Shown: piece by piece, positions 1-6,676 of the stretch
How the letters are laid out: each line of letters opens with the position of its first letter
Position numbering within the stretch: the first letter of the stretch is position 1
From: Dehalococcoidia bacterium UBA2979
GTDB taxonomy: Bacteria; Chloroflexota; Dehalococcoidia; UBA2979
Assembly: GCA_002348225.1 (NCBI GenBank)
Contig: DEAP01000078.1
Location: 1 to 8,437 of the forward strand
Length of the DNA stretch: 8,437 nucleotides
Direction: 5' to 3'
Position numbers and translations under genes: made by a program
Notes under the pieces: model-generated
What the model was told of the DNA's origin: nothing
Database searches by the model: none
The model's input: only the letters and a program-made list of their open reading frames with translations

Positions 1-1
1 A

Positions 2-622
2 GGAATCATGACACCTAAATCCGGCTGGTTCACGTGTGCGGCAGAGCGAGGCGGAGGTATAGCTTGTTGGCTAGCGATTGCTGAAGCAATGGCGAAATGG
101 GACACAAGACCGGTTTCCATTCATTTCTCAGCTACGGGAGGCCACGAACTCGGGCACCAGGGCCTTTTGCATCATCTACGGGATATTCCCAAGGGTACCG
201 AATCCCGTATGCGATACCCCGCAAGCACTTGGCTTCATCTCGGGGCATCAATTGGAGCTAAGCATACCGACATTATGAGAGGCCCGGAGGTAGAAGAAAC
301 TTCTGCAATTGGTCCCCGATTCTCTGCTAGCTCCAACCTATTGCATGAGCTTGGAGAAGATGCTTTAAATCAATCGGGAATCCGCCCGGAGTACTACCTT
401 CCCGAACTGGTAGGGACTCCAGGCAACGGAGAAGCTCGAGACATCGAATCACGAGGAGGTGATTTTATCTCCTTCCGCGGAGGACATCATTACTTCCATT
501 CGCCGCAAGACACGGTAGATGTCGCGGTGGACCCGAACAAGATATCGCAGTGGGCGAGGGCTGCAGTGTTGGTAGCACTGGGATTAACGGCATACCAGGA
601 AGAAGGAGATTTATCACCATGA
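2..622 (+). CDS. M28-like (aminopeptidase-fold) protein, 5'-truncated
   Basis: This is the C-terminal part of a protein resembling zinc-dependent M28 peptidases. The reading frame is open to the left edge, and an M28 fold needs more N-terminal sequence, so the ATG at 8 is probably internal. Counting from that ATG, I see a glycine-rich segment SERGGG-like (AAERGGGIACW, residues 11-21) where M28 enzymes carry the bridging Asp region. GGHELGHQG (44-52) stands in the place of the GEE catalytic motif, WLHLGA (75-80) in the place of the next Asp ligand, and HHYFHSPQDT (160-169) matches the C-terminal ligand motif H-[ST]-P-x-DT. The fold match is good, but two ligand positions differ (Asp to Glu or absent, and Asp to His), so peptidase activity is uncertain. 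It overlaps the next gene by 4 nt, which suggests an operon and perhaps a shared substrate. The substrate cannot be read from the sequence. Confidence 0.72.
   Translation, partial: GIMTPKSGWFTCAAERGGGIACWLAIAEAMAKWDTRPVSIHFSATGGHELGHQGLLHHLRDIPKGTESRMRYPASTWLHLGASIGAKHTDIMRGPEVEETSAIGPRFSASSNLLHELGEDALNQSGIRPEYYLPELVGTPGNGEARDIESRGGDFISFRGGHHYFHSPQDTVDVAVDPNKISQWARAAVLVALGLTAYQEEGDLSP
603..609 (+). promoter_or_regulatory. Ribosome binding site of the phosphotriesterase-family gene
   Basis: AAGGAGA lies 9 nt before the ATG at 619 and inside the end of the upstream gene. It decides the start of the downstream gene: an in-frame ATG at 550 would add 23 residues that do not match the family and would lie deep within the upstream coding region. 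Confidence 0.75.
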
Positions 623-1599
623 TTAACACCATAGCGGGAGGAGTAGATGTTGGTGATCTCGGATGGACACTTTCCCATGAGCACCTCACCAACGGAGCAG
701 CAGGAATGGAGAATTTGCCAGGACTACTTGATGTTCCAGGCAGACGTCAAGAAATGGTTGATCGCTGTGTAGAGGCTCTGAAGAGAGCCCATCAATACGG
801 TGTCCGATCTCTGATCGATCTCACCCCTTTCGATTTGGGTAGGCAAGCTTGGCTGTTTGAGGAGGTGGCTGCTCGACATTCTGAACATAACGTCAACGTA
901 ATATGTGCGACCGGTGTTTATAGGTGGGTACCTCCTATTTTCTTCGGGTGGGACATCGATGAAATTGCAGAGCACTTTGCTGCTGAGATCATTTCAGGCA
1001 TTGCCGGATCAAATATCAAAGCAGGAATAATTAAATTGGCGTGGGATATCGAAGCTCATCAGGCAGATGGTCCAGGGGCGCCCCGGATTCACCTTGAAAA
1101 AACTGCTCGTGCTGCTGCCCGTGCCGCGAAACGGACAGGTGTCCCGATCTCATGTCATACAAAAGCCACTGATGAATTGGGCACACCTCTGCTGGATATT
1201 TTTGACGATGAGGGTCTCGATCTTGGGGCGGTGACTATTGGACATTCCAACGACACCTCAGACATGATCTATCTCAAATCCATAGCTCAAAGAGGAGCAG
1301 TCGTCGGGCTGGATCGTTTTTTTTCGACAGAAGAGCAATATGTCGCAAATAGAAGTCGCATAGCGCTTGAGCTTGCTTCAGACGGTTTCGCAGATAAGGT
1401 CGCGCTCGGACATGATGCAACACCGGCAGGGTTCTGGGGAACCTGGAAGGACGAGGCAAATCTTGATGTCTGGACACTGGTACCTGCATTCGAAGTAGCG
1501 TGGCTTCGAAATAATGGCCTTCCTGAAGATCAACTAAACGAAATGATGGTCAACTCAATCGCGAATACATTTACGGTAGCTAAGTCATTATCGAGCTAA
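619..1599 (+). CDS. Phosphotriesterase-family metal-dependent hydrolase
   Basis: The product is a 326-residue TIM-barrel hydrolase of the amidohydrolase superfamily, phosphotriesterase branch, which includes lactonases, esterases and organophosphate hydrolases. All expected binuclear-metal ligands are visible: HEH (H20, H22) in TLSHEHL, the lysine that is carboxylated in this family (K139 in GIIKLAW), H180 in PISCHTK, H209 in TIGHSND and D266 in LGHDAT. The length is normal for the family. The ATG at 619 overlaps the stop of the M28-like gene (ATGA) and has a good ribosome binding site, so the two are probably co-translated. No signal peptide is seen, so the enzyme is likely cytoplasmic. The family is certain, but lactonase, esterase or amide-bond activity cannot be separated from sequence. 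The pairing with a peptidase-like protein would fit sequential breakdown of a modified organic compound, which is inference. Confidence 0.9.
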   Translation: MINTIAGGVDVGDLGWTLSHEHLTNGAAGMENLPGLLDVPGRRQEMVDRCVEALKRAHQYGVRSLIDLTPFDLGRQAWLFEEVAARHSEHNVNVICATGVYRWVPPIFFGWDIDEIAEHFAAEIISGIAGSNIKAGIIKLAWDIEAHQADGPGAPRIHLEKTARAAARAAKRTGVPISCHTKATDELGTPLLDIFDDEGLDLGAVTIGHSNDTSDMIYLKSIAQRGAVVGLDRFFSTEEQYVANRSRIALELASDGFADKVALGHDATPAGFWGTWKDEANLDVWTLVPAFEVAWLRNNGLPEDQLNEMMVNSIANTFTVAKSLSS

Positions 1600-1607
1600 T
1601 TTGAGAC

Positions 1608-1637
1608 TTCAATTCCATACCTATGACGCGCTATACT
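1608..1637 (+). promoter_or_regulatory. Possible promoter of the acyl-CoA synthetase gene
   Basis: A TATACT hexamer (1632-1637) matches the -10 consensus at five of six bases. The -35 side is weak: TTCAAT at 1608-1613 is 18 nt upstream, and a better hexamer, TTGAGA at 1601-1606, is too far at 25 nt. Transcription would start near 1644, leaving a leader of about 45 nt before the ATG at 1690. This would make the ATG at 1651 almost leaderless and supports the downstream start. Confidence 0.35.
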
Positions 1638-1676
1638 CGGGACATGTAGTATGCGGAATTCGCATCCAGTCGAGGT

Positions 1677-1682
1677 GGGGAG
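1677..1682 (+). promoter_or_regulatory. Ribosome binding site of the acyl-CoA synthetase gene
   Basis: The purine-rich stretch GAGGTGGGGAG (1672-1682) ends 7 nt before the ATG at 1690. It supports this start over the in-frame ATG at 1651. Confidence 0.6.
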
Positions 1683-1689
1683 AATATTA

Positions 1690-3438
1690 ATGATAGAAGG
1701 CTATCCAGAGATTCCTAAGAATAATAGCGAGCTTAAGGCATCACCACAGATACCTGACTGGGCTGCAATGCGCGAATCCTGGAATTGGGACGATGTATGG
1801 GACGAGCTAGACACCCCAAACGGATTAATCAATAAGGCTTACGAATGTGTGGATCGACATGCGAACGGTGATCGAGCGGACAAGACTGCAATTATTTGGC
1901 AAAGTGCTACAGATGAAATAGAAACGTATACCTACGCTGACATGAAAGTGCAAACCAACAAAGTGGCAAATGCACTGAAAGGGATCGGAATTGAAAAAGG
2001 AGAGAGAGTATTCTTGCTCGCTGATCGAATCCCTGAACTATACTTCTCATGTTTTGGAATTCTAAAAATTGGGGCCATAATGGCACCTCTGTTTTCTGCC
2101 TTTGGACCGGAACCGATCAAGGAGCGGATTGCCCGTGCTGACGGATCAACGGTAATCACCACACCAAAACTCCTGCCCAAAATTAATGAAATTCGTGACC
2201 AATTACCTTCACTCAAGAGAGTAATAGTGATTCACCATCGTGAAGGAGCTGATGTAAATGATTCGGATATCTCATACTCGGAAATAGTCGACCCTGCCTC
2301 TGAGGAATTCGAAATCGAACCTACTGGAGCCGAGGATTGGTCGGTTATGCATTTTACTTCGGGTACAACAGGACTACCAAAAGGTGCAGCACACGTTCAC
2401 AGTGCAATAGTCAGCCAGTACGCCACTGGTAAATATGTACTGGATTTCAACGACAATGACATCTACTGGTGTACGGCTGATCCTGGATGGGTCACCGGGA
2501 CATCATACGGTATGTTTGCGCCGTTCTCGAACGGAGTCACCTCCGTGATCGACGAAGGTGGTTATGCGGCGAAACGCTGGTATCAGGTAATTCAGGACCA
2601 TAAGGTCACTGTCTGGTACACGGCGCCCACTGCCATCAGGCTGTTGATGCGATCAGGATCTAAGGTAGCGAGAGAACACGATCTGTCTTCGCTGAGGTAT
2701 GTGATGTCTGTGGGAGAACCTCTCAATCCAGAGGGAGTCGTATGGGGTATCGAAGCGTTTGATCTCCCTATCCACGACAACTGGTGGCAAACCGAAACCG
2801 GAGCCATAATGTGTGCAAATTATCCTTCGATGCCCATCAGACCGGGCTCAATGGGCAGACCATTCCCCGGGGTTAATGTCACCATAGTGGATGATGAAGG
2901 AAATGAAATCGCTGAACCAGACGTGGAAGGGGCACTGGTAGTCGAGCCTGGGTGGCCCTCACAATTCCGGACTTACTGGAATGATCAAGAGCGTTATGAC
3001 TCACGATTCATCAACAGCTGGTACTACACCGGAGATAGAGCGAAAAAAGACGAGGATGGATACATCTGGTTCTTGGGGCGAGACGACGACGTCATTAACA
3101 CCTCAGGGCATTTGGTATCGCCGTTCGAAGTTGAAAGTACTCTGATTGAACACGAAGCTGTTGCTGAAGCTGGCGTTATAGGCAAGCCACATGATGTCGC
3201 GATGGAGGTAGTCAAGGCGTTTGTCACTCTGAACGATGGATATGAAGAGTCGTCAGAGTTGATGAGAGAGCTCAATCAGCACTGCCGTACAAGATTGGGT
3301 CCTGCCGTAGCACCGAGAGAAATTGATGTGATAGATATCCTCCCGAAAACCCGATCAGGAAAAATTATGCGTAGACTGCTTAAAGCCCGCGAGCTGGGTC
3401 TCGATGAAGGTGATACTTCCACACTCGAGGAAGACTAA
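1690..3438 (+). CDS. acsA: Acetyl-CoA synthetase-like AMP-forming acyl-CoA ligase
   Basis: This 582-residue adenylate-forming enzyme activates a short carboxylic acid, probably acetate, with ATP and CoA to give acyl-CoA and AMP. Motifs in order: the phosphate-binding loop TSGTTGLPK (223-231), DNWWQTETG (363-371), YYTGD (445-449), GRDDDVINTSGH (463-474) and the C-terminal RSGK with catalytic K558. The second Trp of the WWQTETG motif (W366) is the residue that in acetyl-CoA synthetases blocks the acyl pocket, so acetate or propionate is likelier than longer acids. The length matches the short Bacillus AcsA type rather than the roughly 650-residue E. coli Acs. Lys558 is the residue reversibly acetylated in known homologues. 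The start at 1690 has GGGGAG 7 nt upstream; the ATG at 1651 (595 residues) lacks a clear site. Acetyl-CoA would feed the citrate synthase encoded about 1 kb away. Confidence 0.88.
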   Translation: MIEGYPEIPKNNSELKASPQIPDWAAMRESWNWDDVWDELDTPNGLINKAYECVDRHANGDRADKTAIIWQSATDEIETYTYADMKVQTNKVANALKGIGIEKGERVFLLADRIPELYFSCFGILKIGAIMAPLFSAFGPEPIKERIARADGSTVITTPKLLPKINEIRDQLPSLKRVIVIHHREGADVNDSDISYSEIVDPASEEFEIEPTGAEDWSVMHFTSGTTGLPKGAAHVHSAIVSQYATGKYVLDFNDNDIYWCTADPGWVTGTSYGMFAPFSNGVTSVIDEGGYAAKRWYQVIQDHKVTVWYTAPTAIRLLMRSGSKVAREHDLSSLRYVMSVGEPLNPEGVVWGIEAFDLPIHDNWWQTETGAIMCANYPSMPIRPGSMGRPFPGVNVTIVDDEGNEIAEPDVEGALVVEPGWPSQFRTYWNDQERYDSRFINSWYYTGDRAKKDEDGYIWFLGRDDDVINTSGHLVSPFEVESTLIEHEAVAEAGVIGKPHDVAMEVVKAFVTLNDGYEESSELMRELNQHCRTRLGPAVAPREIDVIDILPKTRSGKIMRRLLKARELGLDEGDTSTLEED

Positions 3439-3443
3439 CCGGA

Positions 3444-4289
3444 TTAGATTTCTCTCCGACTGTACCGGTGCCACGCATATGCAATAAGTGCTGGCGTGGA
3501 CAGTACTGAGGTTATTAGAGGCTTAATGCGGTACCACGTGTCCAATTCGACATAGTTTCCAAGAACAATGACATGTCTGGCAGAGGCTTCAGCCTTGGTT
3601 ACCCCTAAAAACAGGGTCCCATCGTACGTCCCCGCTGGCCACCAAAGAAGAGTCCTCGCTACATACGATACTTCTTCCCATTCCACTAGGGGCAGATCAG
3701 TGAGATCTCGAATAAGTAATTCGAGAAAAATCAAGAGACCTGCGATTAAGGGAATACCAAGCAGCACCGCCAAAGCAACCAACACAGACGCAACCGCACC
3801 TTTGAACACTGCGCCCGTAAACGTAATAACAGCTATCGAAAATACAAAATTAGTGACCACGAACAGCAGACCCCACAGGGTCCACTGAATCAAAATAGGA
3901 TCAGTCGAGTCAAAAAGAAAAACTCCCGCGATAAAAGTCAACAGAAAACCAATAAGCCAAAGCAAGGTACCTAACGCAAAGTAGACCAAAACTTTGACAC
4001 GTAAAATCGCGAGGAGACTAAACCGTAGCCGCAGAAAAATAGAAAGTTCTCTATTACTATCGAAAGCCAAGCCTGCCGCAGCTATTCCCAAGAGTATCAA
4101 CATAGCCGGCCAGGAAAACGCCGCGTACCAATCTAAGGATTCATCGTACGAAAATACCGAATCTGGCTGTCTATGTATGAGCAGCCCAAGGGAGATCGAT
4201 AATATTGCGGCAAGCAAAAACACTCCGACCAATGTCCAGCCACGCCAACTTCGGAACACATATAACAATTCGGTCTTCCATAAGTTCAT
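3444..4289 (-). CDS. ABC-2-type membrane permease-like protein
   Basis: This is a 281-residue integral membrane protein with about six hydrophobic segments (roughly 17-38, 53-76, 97-125, 137-160, 164-192 and 256-273). The N-terminus (MNLWKTELLYVFRSWRG) is short, basic and cytoplasm-like. Between segments 2 and 3 it has AFDSNRELSIFLRLRFSLL followed by a basic stretch, as in the cytoplasmic coupling loop of ABC-2 permeases, where an acidic/basic head precedes a 'lysine-bearing' next helix. The substrate is unknown, and no ATP-binding cassette gene is present in the window. The start at 4289 was chosen because GGAG lies 6 nt upstream; in-frame starts at 4301 (ATG) and 4331 (GTG) would add 4 and 14 polar residues without a good site. 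It converges on the acyl-CoA synthetase gene with only 5 nt between stop codons. The family call rests on topology and one loop, so other polytopic families are possible. Confidence 0.62.
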   Translation of the reverse strand: MNLWKTELLYVFRSWRGWTLVGVFLLAAILSISLGLLIHRQPDSVFSYDESLDWYAAFSWPAMLILLGIAAAGLAFDSNRELSIFLRLRFSLLAILRVKVLVYFALGTLLWLIGFLLTFIAGVFLFDSTDPILIQWTLWGLLFVVTNFVFSIAVITFTGAVFKGAVASVLVALAVLLGIPLIAGLLIFLELLIRDLTDLPLVEWEEVSYVARTLLWWPAGTYDGTLFLGVTKAEASARHVIVLGNYVELDTWYRIKPLITSVLSTPALIAYAWHRYSRREI

Positions 4290-4373
4290 ACGTGGCTCCA
4301 TATCGAGAATATGTTGCTGTCCAATGCCCACTTAGGCGAGTAGACTTATACGTCCAAGTGATTCAAATCTAAT

Positions 4374-4378
4374 GAGGA
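4374..4378 (+). promoter_or_regulatory. Ribosome binding site of citrate synthase
   Basis: GAGGA lies 7 nt before the ATG at 4386. In the 96-nt divergent gap upstream (4290-4385) I could not find a convincing pair of promoter hexamers on the + strand; TCTAAT at 4368-4373 and TATACG at 4347-4352 lack partners at the right distance. Confidence 0.6.
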
Positions 4379-4385
4379 ATTATAT

Positions 4386-5537
4386 ATGGCCGAGCAAACA
4401 ACTGAAACAGAAGGTCCGCAGATAAACCGAGGACTACAAGGTGTCTACTTCGAGCGTTCAGAGGTCTGTGACATCGACGGGAAAGCTGGTAGCCTCTGGT
4501 ATCGAGGTTACTCTATCCACGATCTCGCAACCCGTTCTACATTTGAAGAGGTCGCGTATCTACTGATTTATGGTGAACTGCCCACCGGGAATGAGCTTGA
4601 ATCTTTCGCAAGCCAACTCAAACTCCAGCGTACATTACCAGAACTTATCTACGGGATCATAGACTCGGTAAAGGATGCACACCCAATGGATGTCCTGCGA
4701 ACAGCTGTTTCGGCATTATCAGCCACTGATCCGGACGTGACTGATAACAGTCGCGAGGCCAACATCAGTAAAACGATACGTCTAACAAGTCAGGTGCCGA
4801 TGATTGTCGCCGCTCACTATCACCTCCGATCAGGCAAACCCGTAATTGAACCTAATTTCGAATTAGGCCACGCGGCAAATTTTTTATACATGATGACAGG
4901 AGAGATTCCTTCTGAAGACTCGGCAAAATTGATGGATACCGACCTGATATTACACGCAGAACATGGGACAAATGCTTCTTCCTTCACAGCACGTGTGGTA
5001 GCAGGAACAGACGCCAATTTACATGCCTCAGTCGTGGCAGCAGTCGCGGCCTTGTCGGGACCGGCCCATGGGGGAGCTGCTGAGAACGTGATGCAAATGG
5101 CCCTTGATATCGGCGAACCCGAAAAGGCTGCTGACTATGTCAAACAACTACGAAAAGATCGAAAACCTGTCATGGGATTTGGTCATCGTGTGTATCGAGC
5201 TGAGGACCCCAGAGCTCGTCATATGCGGGAAGGTGTCCGGAAACTTTCTGAGGAAATGGGACAACCAAAGTGGTATCAAATTCTTCAGGCAGTGGTAGAG
5301 GCGATGTCGCCATACTCAAGATTGGGAGTTAACGTTAACGTAGACTTCTACGCTGGAGTTGTATATTACCTCCACGGTATTTCCGAAGATTTTTTTGTGC
5401 CAATATTCTCGGTAGGACGGACACCAGGGTGGTGCGTACAGGTCATCGAACAATTCGAAAACAACATCCTACTGCGTCCTTTGACGCTTTACACGGGTCC
5501 AGAACCGAGGGATTATGTCGAACTCGCAGATAGATAA
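4386..5537 (+). CDS. gltA: Citrate synthase (short type)
   Basis: The enzyme condenses oxaloacetate and acetyl-CoA to citrate, entering the TCA cycle. At 383 residues it belongs to the short class seen in Gram-positive bacteria and archaea, not the roughly 430-residue E. coli type. Visible motifs are the N-terminal IDGKAGSLWYRGYSIHDLA, HAEHGTNASSF (H190, H193), GPAHGGA with catalytic H228, GFGHRVYR with H267 that binds oxaloacetate, and NVDFYAG with catalytic D320. GRTPGWCVQVIEQ near the C-terminus is also typical. All three catalytic residues (His, His, Asp) are intact. 2-Methylcitrate synthases are close relatives and cannot be excluded, but no methylcitrate dehydratase or lyase is nearby, whereas an isocitrate-dehydrogenase-family gene is. 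It ends 7 nt from that convergent gene, so the two are not in one transcript but may be metabolically linked. Confidence 0.93.
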   Translation: MAEQTTETEGPQINRGLQGVYFERSEVCDIDGKAGSLWYRGYSIHDLATRSTFEEVAYLLIYGELPTGNELESFASQLKLQRTLPELIYGIIDSVKDAHPMDVLRTAVSALSATDPDVTDNSREANISKTIRLTSQVPMIVAAHYHLRSGKPVIEPNFELGHAANFLYMMTGEIPSEDSAKLMDTDLILHAEHGTNASSFTARVVAGTDANLHASVVAAVAALSGPAHGGAAENVMQMALDIGEPEKAADYVKQLRKDRKPVMGFGHRVYRAEDPRARHMREGVRKLSEEMGQPKWYQILQAVVEAMSPYSRLGVNVNVDFYAGVVYYLHGISEDFFVPIFSVGRTPGWCVQVIEQFENNILLRPLTLYTGPEPRDYVELADR

Positions 5538-5544
5538 TTAAACA

Positions 5545-6600
5545 CTAACTGAACTCTGCAAGTTTCCGTAATACTTCGGATGTAAACTCCCCGGTGGATG
5601 CTGTACCACCTTGATCTCGTGTCAGATGCAATTGCTCTTGATACACGTTTCGAATAGCGGCCTGCAAATGGTTCGCCTGTTCAGTGAATCTTAGATAGGC
5701 CAGCATCATCGTTGCCGACAGCATTGTTGCAGTCGGATTTATCACCCCAAGCCCTTGAATATCCGGTGCGGATCCGTGAATCGGCTCGAAATAGGCATAA
5801 TCATCTCCGTAACACCCTGATGGCGGAATACCCAACCCTCCTATCAGTCCAGATGCTTCGTCAGATAATATGTCGCCATACATGTTCGGGAGCAACACTA
5901 CGTCTAACTCCTGCGGCTCCACAACTATCCGTCTAGCAAAATCGTCAATAATAAAGTCCCTATACTCGATGTCCGGATATTCTTTGGCAACGCCCTGAAC
6001 TATCTGCCTGAAAAAGCCATCAGACGTCGGAAGTGTATTGTATTTGCAGGACATCGTGACACGACCAGGGTAGCCATCTTGTTTTCTCTCACGAGCAAAA
6101 CTAAACGCATAGTGGGCGATACGGCTAGTGGCCTCTTCGGTTATCACCTTCACTGCGAATTTTCCGTCGCCAGATTCGGGTATACCCGATCCTCTGTAGG
6201 GTTGCAGTTGCAACGGTCGAATCGTCTCTAGATCTCCCTCGATAGCGACATATAGATCTTCAGTGTTCTCGCGCACTATGACAAAATCAATATCGTTAGG
6301 GTTCGACAATGGCGACTTCGCACCTGACATATATGTGATCGGTCGAATATTTGCGTAAGTCTTCTTACCCCAGCGTAGATATGCGATAGCACCATTTCGT
6401 ATTGAAGTTGCTCCAAACAAGGTCGCGTCTGCTCCATCGATCGTATTCTTGGACTCGTCGCTCAGACTACCACCGGACCCTTCGTCCATCGGGAGTTCGA
6501 CAAGATCGATCTCAGGAGTGAGTTCATTAAGGACCTGCACAGCAGCGTTCATAGCTTCTGGAGCAGCATCGTCACCGGGAATAACACATACAACAGCCAT
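5545..6600 (-). CDS. NAD-type isocitrate/isopropylmalate-family dehydrogenase, probably isocitrate dehydrogenase
   Basis: This 351-residue beta-decarboxylating dehydrogenase oxidises a 2-hydroxy-3-carboxy acid with loss of CO2. It has the family core: TYANIRP (81-87, R86), IVRENTEDLY (108-117), a lysine in CKYN (K186), a metal-binding acidic patch (D219, D220), PNMYGDILSDEASGLIGGLG (238-257, with D243 and D247), and HGSAPDI (275-281). D280-I281 replaces the Lys-Tyr pair that selects NADP in E. coli Icd, so NAD is predicted. The N-terminal PGDDAAPEA departs from the usual PGDGIGPE. RENTEDLY resembles both NAD-isocitrate and homoisocitrate dehydrogenases; 3-isopropylmalate and tartrate enzymes are also relatives. 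The neighbouring citrate synthase favours isocitrate. The start is set by a promoter whose -10 hexamer ends 6 nt before the ATG, with no Shine-Dalgarno, which suggests a leaderless mRNA. Confidence 0.82.
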   Translation of the reverse strand: MAVVCVIPGDDAAPEAMNAAVQVLNELTPEIDLVELPMDEGSGGSLSDESKNTIDGADATLFGATSIRNGAIAYLRWGKKTYANIRPITYMSGAKSPLSNPNDIDFVIVRENTEDLYVAIEGDLETIRPLQLQPYRGSGIPESGDGKFAVKVITEEATSRIAHYAFSFARERKQDGYPGRVTMSCKYNTLPTSDGFFRQIVQGVAKEYPDIEYRDFIIDDFARRIVVEPQELDVVLLPNMYGDILSDEASGLIGGLGIPPSGCYGDDYAYFEPIHGSAPDIQGLGVINPTATMLSATMMLAYLRFTEQANHLQAAIRNVYQEQLHLTRDQGGTASTGEFTSEVLRKLAEFS

Positions 6601-6606
6601 AGCCTG

Positions 6607-6634
6607 AGTATATCTGCCATCGATCGAATATCAA
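6607..6634 (-). promoter_or_regulatory. Promoter of the dehydrogenase gene, predicted leaderless
   Basis: On the - strand, TTGATA (6634-6629) and TATACT (6612-6607) are separated by 16 nt, each matching its sigma70-like consensus at five of six bases. Only six bases, CAGGCT, lie between the -10 hexamer and the ATG at 6600. The usual start distance therefore falls on or next to the A of the start codon. No Shine-Dalgarno is present at a workable distance. Confidence 0.7.
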
Positions 6635-6645
6635 TAAGCACTACT

Positions 6646-6676
6646 AAAAAAGTTAATGCTGCGATGCAGCTTTAAC
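6646..6676 (-). terminator. Intrinsic terminator overlapping the stop of the MetE-like gene
   Basis: On the - strand the arms are GTTAA and GCTGC against GCAGC and TTAAC, with one mismatched base between the two halves and a 3-nt loop (ATC). Six Ts follow at once (6651-6646). The hairpin spans the last codons of the MetE-like gene and includes its TAA (6655-6653). The T-run lies on the - strand, so it would end the transcript coming from the CoA-ligase and MetE-like genes just before the dehydrogenase promoter. Confidence 0.72.

Noticed and set aside
550..618. Longer start (ATG at 550) for the phosphotriesterase-family gene
   Set aside because: It would add 23 residues without family similarity and lie within the upstream gene; the ATG at 619 has a strong ribosome binding site and the ATGA overlap.
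1651..1689. Upstream in-frame ATG at 1651 for the acyl-CoA synthetase
   Set aside because: No clear ribosome binding site, and it lies about where transcription would start; GGGGAG precedes the ATG at 1690. It cannot be fully excluded.
3416..3433. CTTCC/GGAAG inverted repeat at the end of the acyl-CoA synthetase gene
   Set aside because: Short arms, an 8-nt loop, within coding sequence and not followed by a T-run, so not called a terminator.
4290..4331. Longer starts of the permease gene (ATG at 4301, GTG at 4331)
   Set aside because: Neither has a well-placed ribosome binding site, and the extra residues are polar and outside the first membrane helix.
3568..4335. Two + strand open frames of 106 and 113 residues opposite the permease
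   Set aside because: They are antisense to a convincing membrane protein, have low-complexity basic composition and no recognisable motif.
4379..4384. TATAAT on the - strand upstream of the permease
   Set aside because: A perfect -10 hexamer, but the sequence 15-18 nt upstream (TTTCAG and neighbours) is not a -35 match, and the stretch is A/T-rich by chance around the citrate synthase start.
4851..4867. Inverted repeat CCTAATT-TCG-AATTAGG within citrate synthase
   Set aside because: It lies inside a conserved coding stretch, has no T-run, and its seven-base arms are within chance expectation.
5328..5339. Palindrome GTTAACGTTAAC within citrate synthase
   Set aside because: It encodes the conserved VNVN stretch next to catalytic D320 and looks like a by-product of codon repeats rather than an operator.
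5712..5936. 74-residue + strand frame opposite the dehydrogenase gene
   Set aside because: A shadow of the real gene on the other strand, without a ribosome binding site or motif.
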